A stretch of 35,357 nucleotides of DNA from Acidobacteria bacterium RIFCSPLOWO2_02_FULL_65_29 (GTDB lineage Bacteria; Acidobacteriota; Vicinamibacteria; Vicinamibacterales; CAVVIG01). Both the position numbers and the translations under genes were made by a program. Each line of letters starts with the position of its first letter. Position 1 is the stretch's first letter. The stretch lies in NCBI GenBank assembly GCA_001767435.1, contig MEKT01000238.1:1-35357 (forward strand), read 5' to 3'. Positions 29,347-35,357 of this stretch are shown here, piece by piece. The notes under the pieces were generated by a model that was given only the letters and a program-made list of their open reading frames with translations, was not told the origin of the DNA and searched no databases.

Positions 29347-29560
29347 GTGTAAGGACTGTAGTCCGGCCACGACGGCGCTTGGCGCCGGCGTGTAGTGCAG
29401 GACTGTAGTCCAGGCACGACGGCGCTTGGCGCCGGCGTGTAGTGCAGGACTTCAGTCCAGGCACGACGGCGCTTGGCCGGTGTGTAGTGCAGGACTGTAG
29501 TCCAGGCACGACGGCGCTTGGCGCCGGCGTGTAGTGCAGGACTTCAGTCCTGCCCACGGC
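29347..29560. repeat. Tandem REP-like array, five units of 43-47 bp
   Basis: Units begin at 29347, 29390, 29437, 29482 and 29529. Each has a hairpin of the type GCAGGACTGTAGTCC or GCAGGACTTCAGTCC and, in all but the last, ACGACGGCGCTTGGCGCC with its own palindrome. The units differ by few bases. They look like REP/BIME-type elements. No transposase of the REP-associated family is in the window. Confidence 0.85.
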
Positions 29561-29580
29561 GGCGAGCGTGTTCGGAAAGC

Positions 29581-29612
29581 AGAAGGGCCGACTGCCAGGG
29601 GTCGGCCCTTCT
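29581..29612 (+). terminator. Strong hairpin terminator after the first subtilase-GNAT operon
   Basis: The arms AGAAGGGCCGAC (29581-29592) and GTCGGCCCTTCT (29601-29612) are perfect 12-bp reverse complements with an 8-nt loop. Only a short T-run (inside the arm) follows, so it may be partly factor-dependent. It lies after the REP array and closes operon 1. Confidence 0.7.
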
Positions 29613-30015
29613 TGCGATTGCCCCAAAACGACGGGTAGATCGTTCCCGCGGGGAAATGCGTTCCCCGCGTCTGAGGCCCAAAAACGCCAAAGTCCAGAAG
29701 AGTCGCACGACATTAGATATACTAAGAAGACAAAGTAGGACTTTGACATACTCTTAGTGCCTCAATTTTGACATCGACGTTCCAATGTGGAACACGAAGT
29801 CAAGATTCCTTGTTTTCAGGCCGTTTTTGCACCGATCCGGTGCTCATCCGCACTTTAATCGCACCGAATGACGTGTCAGGACGGAACACCCGTGCAGATC
29901 TGCTAGGTGTGGGCGAAAATTTACGAATCGATTAACTAGTTGATAAATCATAGTTTTGCATCAAATTGACAAAAATGGCTCAGGTGGCGTGCCTCTTGCT
30001 CTACGAGGCGCCCGT
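29613..30015. promoter_or_regulatory. AT-rich leader region of the second subtilase operon
   Basis: No gene is seen in these 400 nt. They contain an imperfect inverted repeat (ACTAAGA 29721-29727 with TCTTAGT 29752-29758; inner CAAAGT and ACTTTG). They also hold a GTTC-N7-GAAC site (29779-29793, spacer CAATGTG) like those of operon 1, a GCACCG-ATC-CGGTGC hairpin near 29829-29843, and the palindrome GCAGATCTGC near 29895. TTGACA occurs three times, each without a convincing -10 at the right distance. Confidence 0.5.
29985..30000 (+). promoter_or_regulatory. Conserved leader block of operon 2, sigma-54-like or part of a coupled small ORF
   Basis: TGGCGTGCCTCTTGCT aligns with the operon 1 block at 12 or more of 16 positions and fits the -24/-12 pattern. 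The subtilase ATG again follows 16 nt after its last T. A small ORF also covers it: ATG 29975-29977, MAQVACLLLYEAPV, with its TGA overlapping the subtilase ATG as ATGA. Both readings exist in both operons. Confidence 0.4.
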
Positions 30016-33000
30016 ATGACGTTCATCTCGGTTGCTCGGAACGCGCGACGGAAAGCGGTTTGGGGTCCCCGTCGCTCGTTTATCTGTTTGCTCCTTCTTG
30101 CCTTTGGTTACTCAGCGACCCCGCTCGTCGCGAAAGTCGGTGAAAAACCGATCAGCTCCAGCGACATGGCCAGTAGCGGCCGCGAGGAATTGAGCCGGCG
30201 GGATAAGGAGATTCGTCAAGCCCTCAGGCAGTTGAAGTCGCAACTGTCGGGCCGGCAGCTTTCCGGGGAAATCGCCGAGGCCGCACAGAGTCGAGCCGCC
30301 CTCAGCGATGCGGCGCAGCTCCTGTCCGACCTCGAAGGAACGATCGCGGCGGTTCGTCACGATGCGACGCGCCTCGACGGATGGAGCTTCTGGCTGGGCT
30401 ACGCCGAGATTCAGGCGACGCTCGATCGGTTGAATGTGGAACTGCCGGCCCTTCAAGCCCGGGCCAGCCGAATGGCCGTTCTGGACGCGAAGATCAGCAC
30501 ACTTGAAGCGCTGCAGGCCACGGACGCCGCTCTCCGTACACAGATCGATACCCTCACCGCCGAGCTCGGCGACGTGAAGCAGGCGCTCGTGGACCTGCCC
30601 GCCGGCATTCAAGGCGAGGGCGGGTTCAGCAGCCAAGCCGTCAACGGCCGCGCCATTACCCGGGCGCTTCCGGGCCGGCCGAACTCTGCCGTCCGCGGCT
30701 ATAAGGTCGACCCCGAGATCGCTCGCCGCCGCACGCTCCGCCCGCAGGACTCGTCGAGCGTCATCGTGACGCTCGTGCCGGGCGCGCAGCTCCCGCGAGA
30801 ATTCAAGAAGTTTGCGCGCGCGAACACGAGGCTTCAGGCCATCAACGGGCAGGTGCTCGACCTTCCCAATGGTGTCATCAGCCAGCTCGAAACTCGGCCG
30901 GAAGTGTTCCAGATTCACGAGAACCGGCCCATCAAGGCCGACAACTACCGGACATCGTTCACGATTGGTGCGCGCGCCGTGCAGCGCGGCTTCGGCCTGA
31001 CGGGCGCCGGCGTTGGCATCGCCGTGATCGACTCGGGCATTGCGACCTGGCACGACGACCTGACGAGCCGCTCGTCGGTGTCGTATCCATACGGCGATCA
31101 GCGCCTCGCGGCATTTGTCGATTTCGTCAACGGCCAGCCGCTGCCCTACGACGACCAGGGCCATGGCTCGCACGTGGCGGGCATCATCGCGGGCAATGGC
31201 TACAACTCGGGGAGCAGACAGAGTGGCGTCGCGCCCGAGGCCAGCCTCGTCTCGCTCAAGGTGCTCGATGCGAACGGCCAGGGCACGGTCGCCGGAGCCA
31301 TCGCGGCGCTCGACTGGGTGCTCGCGCACCACGCCGAGTACAACATTCGCGTGGTGAATCTCTCGGTTGGCGCGCACGTCCAGGAATCGTACTGGACCGA
31401 CCCGCTCACGCTCGCGGCCAAACGCGTCGTCGATGCCGGCATCACGGTCGTCACGGCCGCCGGCAATCGCGGCAAGAACGCCAACGGCGAAGCCCAGAGC
31501 GGGGGCATCAGCGCGCCCGGCAACGCGCCGTGGGTGCTCACGATCGGCGCGTCGAGCTCGAACGGCACGACCCGCCGCGACGACGACTCGATGGCGGACT
31601 TCAGCTCGCGCGGGCCGACGTATCTCGACTGGTCGGCCAAGCCCGACCTGGTCGCGCCCGGCTACGGCACGATTTCGCTGGCCGATCCCCTTGGCCTCTT
31701 CTACGGCTCCAAGGCGCAGTATCTGGTGGCCGGCTCGATGCCGACCGGATATCAGCCCTACCTCGCGTTGAGCGGCACGAGCATGGCCGCGCCGGTCGTA
31801 TCGGGCACGGTCGCGCTGATGCTGCAGGCGAATCCGTCGCTGACGCCCAACGCCGTGAAAGCGGTCCTGCAGTACACCGCGCAGGAAAATCTGAGCTACA
31901 ACGCCCTGACCGAGGGCGCGGGCTTCCTGAATGCGGTCGGCGCGGTTCGTCTGGCGAGCTTCTACGCAACCGCGCAGCCCGGCGACGCCGTCCCGACCCA
32001 AGCGATGTGGAGCAAGCACATCATCTGGGGCAACCAACTGCTCGGCGGCGGCCTTCCGGTGCCCTTTGCCAACGCGTACGCCGCCGGCACGACCTGGGGC
32101 GCCGCGCTGACCGACGACGGCGACAACATCGTGTGGGGCACCTCCTGCGACGACTGCGACAACATCGTCTGGGGCACCAACGACGACGACAACATCGTGT
32201 GGGGCACGAGCGGCGATCTCGACAACATCGTCTGGGGCACCGACGACGCCGACAACATCGTGTGGGGCACGGACTGCGGCGGCGCCGACTGCGACAATAT
32301 CGTCTGGGGCACCGAGGGCGATGACAACATCGTCTGGGGCACGGCCGAGGATGGCGACAACATCGTGTGGGGCACCGACGACGACGGAGTCGACAACATC
32401 GTCTGGGGCACCGACGAAGTCGACAACATCGTCTGGGGCACCGAGGATGGCGACAACATCGTGTGGGGCACGGATGGCGATGACAACATCGTCTGGGGCA
32501 CCACCGATGACGGCGACAACATCGTGTGGGGCACCGACGGTGACGACAACATCGTCTGGGGTACCGTTACCAGCACCGACGAGATCGTCTGGATCGGCGG
32601 AGCGACCAACGTTACGCCACTCACCTGGAACGACGTCGTCACGCGCCTGACCGACGAGGAAGTCTTCGAGCTGCTCGCGTCGATCAGCAGCCCGCACACC
32701 GGCGATACGTCGACGCCAACCAGCGACCCGGCGCCCGCCGATCAGCCTCCGGCCGATCCGGCGCCGAGCGACCCGGCTCCGGCTGACGGGACCAGCTCCT
32801 TGTCGGATCCCGCGCCTAGCGAACCGGCTCCGTCTGACCCGGCGCCGGCTTCGAGCGAACCCGCGCTGAGCGAACCGGTTCCGAGCGACCCATTGCCCGC
32901 GCCGAGCGAGCCGGCTCCGTCCAGCGACCCATTGCCCGCGCCGAGCGAGCCGGCTCCGTCCAGCGACCCATTGCCCGCGCCGAGCGAGCCGGCTCCGGCC

Positions 33001-33090
33001 GACGACCCGGCGCCCGCTTCGACCGAACCGGCTCCGAGCGACCCGACGCTTCCACCTGCTGACCCGGCGATTCCGGGAGGAGGCTTCTAG
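30016..33090 (+). CDS. Secreted S8 subtilase with NIVWGT repeat array (paralog 2)
   Basis: I choose ATG 30016, which aligns with the start of paralog 1 (ARRKAVWGPRR in both n-regions); the open frame begins 60 nt earlier at a TTG. The 1024-residue protein has a signal peptide, then about 150 residues of predicted coiled coil absent from paralog 1 (RRDKEIRQALRQLKSQLSG, LDAKISTLEALQATDAALR). An I9-like propeptide and a full subtilase domain follow (Asp339, His383, Asn484, Ser589). About residues 700-850 carry 14 exact NIVWGT units in Asp-rich spacers. The C-terminus is a long Pro/Ser/Ala/Glu tail with DNA-level tandem repeats. The loop DCGGADCD is shared exactly with paralog 1. It could be cell-bound or released; no LPXTG or known anchor is seen. 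Confidence 0.92.
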   Translation: MTFISVARNARRKAVWGPRRSFICLLLLAFGYSATPLVAKVGEKPISSSDMASSGREELSRRDKEIRQALRQLKSQLSGRQLSGEIAEAAQSRAALSDAAQLLSDLEGTIAAVRHDATRLDGWSFWLGYAEIQATLDRLNVELPALQARASRMAVLDAKISTLEALQATDAALRTQIDTLTAELGDVKQALVDLPAGIQGEGGFSSQAVNGRAITRALPGRPNSAVRGYKVDPEIARRRTLRPQDSSSVIVTLVPGAQLPREFKKFARANTRLQAINGQVLDLPNGVISQLETRPEVFQIHENRPIKADNYRTSFTIGARAVQRGFGLTGAGVGIAVIDSGIATWHDDLTSRSSVSYPYGDQRLAAFVDFVNGQPLPYDDQGHGSHVAGIIAGNGYNSGSRQSGVAPEASLVSLKVLDANGQGTVAGAIAALDWVLAHHAEYNIRVVNLSVGAHVQESYWTDPLTLAAKRVVDAGITVVTAAGNRGKNANGEAQSGGISAPGNAPWVLTIGASSSNGTTRRDDDSMADFSSRGPTYLDWSAKPDLVAPGYGTISLADPLGLFYGSKAQYLVAGSMPTGYQPYLALSGTSMAAPVVSGTVALMLQANPSLTPNAVKAVLQYTAQENLSYNALTEGAGFLNAVGAVRLASFYATAQPGDAVPTQAMWSKHIIWGNQLLGGGLPVPFANAYAAGTTWGAALTDDGDNIVWGTSCDDCDNIVWGTNDDDNIVWGTSGDLDNIVWGTDDADNIVWGTDCGGADCDNIVWGTEGDDNIVWGTAEDGDNIVWGTDDDGVDNIVWGTDEVDNIVWGTEDGDNIVWGTDGDDNIVWGTTDDGDNIVWGTDGDDNIVWGTVTSTDEIVWIGGATNVTPLTWNDVVTRLTDEEVFELLASISSPHTGDTSTPTSDPAPADQPPADPAPSDPAPADGTSSLSDPAPSEPAPSDPAPASSEPALSEPVPSDPLPAPSEPAPSSDPLPAPSEPAPSSDPLPAPSEPAPADDPAPASTEPAPSDPTLPPADPAIPGGGF
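32122..32565 (+). repeat. NIVWGT coding repeat array in subtilase 2
   Basis: Fourteen copies of the core GACAACATCGTSTGGGGCAC, with third positions as conserved as in paralog 1. The open frame on the opposite strand through this array is a by-product of the repeat and is not a gene. Confidence 0.9.
32889..33000 (+). repeat. 39-bp tandem repeat in the Pro-rich tail of subtilase 2
   Basis: Nearly three copies of a 39-bp unit start at 32889, 32928 and 32967, each encoding PLPAPSEPAPSSD. The copies are identical except at the end of the last one, which suggests a recent duplication. Confidence 0.9.
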
Positions 33091-33092
33091 CC

Positions 33093-33770
33093 GTGGAAAG
33101 AATGCCTTATCGCCCGGACCTGGACATGACCGCGTTGGGGACGCGGCCGACGACGACGACCGAGATCACCAGCAGCGACTGGAAGCAGAGCTTGCCGGTG
33201 CTGGCTGGAACGCAGGTGGTGCTACGTGAGCTGCGCGCGTCGGATGCGGCCTCGCTCTTCGCGCTGATCACCTGCGAGGAAGTGTCGCGGTTCATCTCGC
33301 CGCCGCCGACGACCGTGGGAGGCTTCGAGCGCTTCATTGCCTGGACGCACCGCCAGCGGAGCGCCGGCACGTACGCGTGCTTCGCCGTGACGCTCAAGGG
33401 CTTCGATACGGCCATCGGAATCTTCCAGGTCCGCGAAACCGAGCCGGGCTTCAGCACGGCCGAATGGGGTTTCGCCATCGGCTCCGCCTTCTGGGGCTCG
33501 GGTGTGTTCCACCAAGGCGCCGAGCTCCTCCTCGAGTTCGCATTCGAGACGCTCAACGTGCACCGGCTCGAAGCGCGTGCGAACGTGAAGAACGGCCGCG
33601 GCAATGGTGCCTTGCTCAAAATCGGCGCTGTTCAGGAGGGCGTTCTTCGGAAGTCGTTCCTTCGAAATGGTCAGTATCTCGACCAGGTGCTCTACGCCAT
33701 CGTCGACGACGACTGGCGCGACTCGCTTGACGCCGCCGCCCAGGTCTCGAGTCTCGTGAGCGTCCACTAG
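33093..33770 (+). CDS. GNAT acetyltransferase (RimJ/RimL-like), partner of subtilase 2
   Basis: The 225-residue protein is a close paralog of the one after subtilase 1: same N-terminal extension (MPYRPDLDM), VVLRELRASDAASLFALITC, EWGFAIGSAFWGSGVFHQGA, and the acetyl-CoA loop KNGRGNGALLKIGAVQEGVL. I choose GTG 33093 because it gives M-E-R-M-P-Y-R-P, matching M-E-K-M-P-Y-R-P in paralog 1; ATG 33102 is the alternative. It follows the subtilase stop by 2 nt, as in operon 1. The conserved coupling in both operons implies a functional link. The target is unknown. Confidence 0.88.
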   Translation: MERMPYRPDLDMTALGTRPTTTTEITSSDWKQSLPVLAGTQVVLRELRASDAASLFALITCEEVSRFISPPPTTVGGFERFIAWTHRQRSAGTYACFAVTLKGFDTAIGIFQVRETEPGFSTAEWGFAIGSAFWGSGVFHQGAELLLEFAFETLNVHRLEARANVKNGRGNGALLKIGAVQEGVLRKSFLRNGQYLDQVLYAIVDDDWRDSLDAAAQVSSLVSVH

Positions 33771-33774
33771 ATCA

Positions 33775-33805
33775 TTTTCACTTTTCACTTTTAACTTTTC
33801 ACTTT
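33775..33805. repeat. ttttcac heptamer repeat at the sulfurtransferase 3' end
   Basis: Copies of TTTTCAC (TTTTCAC, TTTTCAC, TTTTAAC, TTTTCAC) lie between the convergent GNAT and sulfurtransferase genes. The last codons and TAA stop of the sulfurtransferase lie in it. Confidence 0.75.
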
Positions 33806-34654
33806 GTCTTGAGGCGGATCGGTCGGCCGTACCGGGTCGCTCGACCATTCACTCCAGGAGCCCGCGTACAGCCGCGCGCCCTTCAGCCCCACGTGCTCCA
33901 TCGCGAGCAGGTTGTGGCAGGCGGTCACACCCGAGCCGCAGTAGGAGACAACGCGATCGGGCGGGATGCCGCCGAGCGATTGATCGAATTGCTCGCGCAG
34001 CTTTTCGGTCGATTGGAACGTGTTGTCCTCCTTCAAGTTCCACTTGAAGAAATGGTTGGCGGCGCCAGGAATATGGCCGGCCTTCGCGTCGAGGATCTCG
34101 TTCTCGCCGCGAAATCGATCCGGTGCACGTCCGTCGAGAAGGCGTGAATCGGAGCGATCGAGGAGCGCGGCTACTTCCGAGCTGTCGACGACCATGCCGG
34201 GCCGAGGTTTCGGCCGAAACACGCGAGGCTGGCGCCGCTCGCGGCCCGCGCGCGTGGGCCGATTCCCGGCGAGCCAGCGTGCGAGCCCGCCGTCGACGAG
34301 GGCCGCGCGGTCGTGTCCCATCCAGCGCAGCATCCACCACAATCGGCTGGCGTACATCCCGGAGTCTTGATCGTAGACGACGACCTGCACGCGCTCGTCG
34401 ATCCCGAGGTCGCCGAGCGTTCGGGCAAACCGAGTCGCGTCGGGCAGTGGGTGGCGGCCGTTGCCCCCCGTCCTTGTGCCGGACAAATCCCGGTCGAGAT
34501 GTGCGTAGGCCGCGCCCGGAATGTGGCGCGCCTCGTACTCGCCGGCGCCCCATTCGATGTCGTCGAGCTTGAAGCGGCAGTCGACGACCACCAACGAGGG
34601 ATCGTCGAGGTGGCGCGAGAGCGTGGTGGTATCGATGAGCGTCGTGAACGTCAT
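33791..34654 (-). CDS. sseA: 3-mercaptopyruvate sulfurtransferase (rhodanese family)
   Basis: The 287-residue protein has two rhodanese domains. The N-terminal one is inactive (VVDCRFKL, HIPGAAYAHLDRDLSG, VVVYDQDSGMYASRLWWMLRWMGH). The C-terminal one has the active Cys in VSYCGSGVTACHNLLA. The loop CGSGVTA is typical of 3-mercaptopyruvate sulfurtransferase, whereas thiosulfate sulfurtransferases have CRKG. It would move sulfur from mercaptopyruvate, derived from cysteine, to thiol acceptors or cyanide. The final residues (DKVKS) and stop are encoded by the ttttcac repeat. A 23-bp inverted repeat stands directly before the start. Confidence 0.9.
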   Translation of the reverse strand: MTFTTLIDTTTLSRHLDDPSLVVVDCRFKLDDIEWGAGEYEARHIPGAAYAHLDRDLSGTRTGGNGRHPLPDATRFARTLGDLGIDERVQVVVYDQDSGMYASRLWWMLRWMGHDRAALVDGGLARWLAGNRPTRAGRERRQPRVFRPKPRPGMVVDSSEVAALLDRSDSRLLDGRAPDRFRGENEILDAKAGHIPGAANHFFKWNLKEDNTFQSTEKLREQFDQSLGGIPPDRVVSYCGSGVTACHNLLAMEHVGLKGARLYAGSWSEWSSDPVRPTDPPQDKVKS

Positions 34655-34663
34655 AGCGGCGTA

Positions 34664-34686
34664 AGGATTCGTCCTGGACGAATCCT
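34664..34686. promoter_or_regulatory. 23-bp perfect inverted repeat upstream of sseA
   Basis: AGGATTCGTCC (34664-34674) and GGACGAATCCT (34676-34686) are perfect 11-bp reverse complements around a single T. The repeat ends 9 nt upstream of the sseA ATG. It could be an operator for a dimeric repressor. It could also belong to the REP-like set, since GGACTNNAGTCC hairpins are common nearby. The rest of 34655-34824 holds no gene that I can see. Confidence 0.45.
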
Positions 34687-34824
34687 AAGGTAGCATCGAT
34701 TGGACCCTGCAGAATGACGTCAGTTGGGCGCGGTGCTGGCCGGGCGAGGCTCTGTGGAACCGGCGGCGCGTTTGCTCGTCGAATACTGAAGCTGCGCCAA
34801 GGGCGCCGAGGAGCCTGACGGGAC

Positions 34825-35357
34825 GTGGACGCATTCGTTCAAGACCTCCGATACGCCCTCCGCAATCTCGCCGCGCAGCCGGGCTTCGCGGCCCTGACGA
34901 TTCTGTGCCTGGCTCTCGGCATCGGCGTCAACAGCACGATCTTCAGCGTCGTGGACACCGTGTCGATCCGGCCCCTGCCGTTCAGAGACGCGGGCGCGCT
35001 CGTGTCGCTCCACGGGACGCGCCACCGCGATCACCCTGCGCGACGAGCTGATGCCGAACGACGTGCAGTTGATGGTGACGACGATGATGGGTGCGGTATC
35101 GCTGGTGCTGCTGATCGCCTGCGCGAACGTGGCCAACCTGCTGCTGGCCCGCGCGACGGCGCGAGAGCGTGAGATGGCGGTGCGGACGGCGCTTGGCGCC
35201 GGCCGCGGGCGAATCGTCCGCCAGTTGCTGACCGAGAGCGTGCTGATTGCGATCGCGAGCGCGCCACTGGGAGTTGGACTCGCCTGGATCGGCCTCGGCT
35301 GGCTGACGGCGTCGATCCCGCCGGAAGGCCAGGTCCCGTACTACGTCGACTGGAACA
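34825..35357 (+). pseudogene. ADOP/MacB-type permease with internal deletion and frameshift (runs off the window)
   Basis: The N-terminus (GTG 34825) is that of Acidobacterial duplicated orphan permeases: DAFVQDLRYALRNLAAQPGF, the first helix [20 protein letters not shown] and [14 protein letters not shown]. Then, with a frame change near 35020, the text jumps to [20 protein letters not shown] and the helix [17 protein letters not shown], followed by [20 protein letters not shown]. In intact members about 250 residues of periplasmic domain separate these two parts. An internal deletion that also broke the frame explains both facts. The rest lies beyond the window. Confidence 0.8.

Noticed and set aside
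29347-29560. Regularly spaced repeats that could suggest a CRISPR array
   Set aside because: The parts between the palindromes are also conserved from unit to unit, so there are no unique spacers, and no cas genes are present.
29743-29773. TTGACA boxes as sigma-70 -35 elements of subtilase operon 2
   Set aside because: Three TTGACA copies exist (also near 29965), but none has a good TATAAT-like hexamer 16-18 nt downstream.
31962-32699. Long open frame antisense to the NIVWGT array of subtilase 2 (and a similar one at 27921-28367)
   Set aside because: It is a by-product of the repeat, has no start signals or recognisable domain, and the sense gene is clear.

Overview
The window is GC-rich, densely coded bacterial DNA. 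Three things point to Acidobacteriota, probably a Vicinamibacteria-like lineage: a degraded ADOP/MacB-type orphan permease at the right edge, subtilases carrying DNIVWGT repeats, and many small secreted proteins of unknown function. The assignment is inference, because no rRNA or other marker gene is present.

Layout. (1) 1-2960 is an accessory strip: the 5' end of a glycoside hydrolase-like gene, a frameshifted spermidine-synthase/MFS remnant, a vapBC-type toxin-antitoxin (TA) pair, a DUF4160/HTH pair, and fragments of a PQQ dehydrogenase and an integron-type integrase. (2) 2978-10425 is a histidine operon on the minus strand in the order hisI-G-D-C-B-H-F-A. It starts with what looks like a complete transcription attenuator: a leader peptide with six His codons in nine, mutually exclusive hairpins, and an intrinsic terminator. 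A mazEF pair sits in the opposite direction between hisF and hisA. No hisE is seen. (3) 10629-16331 on the plus strand encodes an ABC ATPase, an FtsX-like permease, a periplasmic adaptor and a GT1-type glycosyltransferase. (4) 16459-26079 is a methyl-cycle locus: ahcY with a SahR-like ArsR/methyltransferase regulator on the minus strand, and a second SahR-like gene directly upstream of metH on the plus strand. A secreted small protein, a Fpg/Nei glycosylase and another secreted protein lie among them. (5) 26353-33770 holds two paralogous operons, each with a secreted S8 subtilase ending in an Asp-rich NIVWGT repeat array and a Pro-rich tail, followed immediately by a GNAT acetyltransferase. 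Their leaders share a GTTC-N7-GAAC motif and a conserved block at the same distance from the start codon. A 45-47 bp REP-like array and a terminator separate the two operons. (6) The right end has a 3-mercaptopyruvate sulfurtransferase and a deleted permease pseudogene.

A theme across the window is a set of at least a dozen different short degenerate repeats, mostly with 7-9 nt units. They lie between genes, supply the stop codons of hisI and the sulfurtransferase, and appear as in-frame insertions or tails in hisH, metH and the second SahR-like gene. They resemble the heptanucleotide STRR elements known from cyanobacteria.

The strongest candidates for something new are the his attenuator, the duplicated subtilase-GNAT operons with their shared leader, and the repeat families that enter coding sequences.
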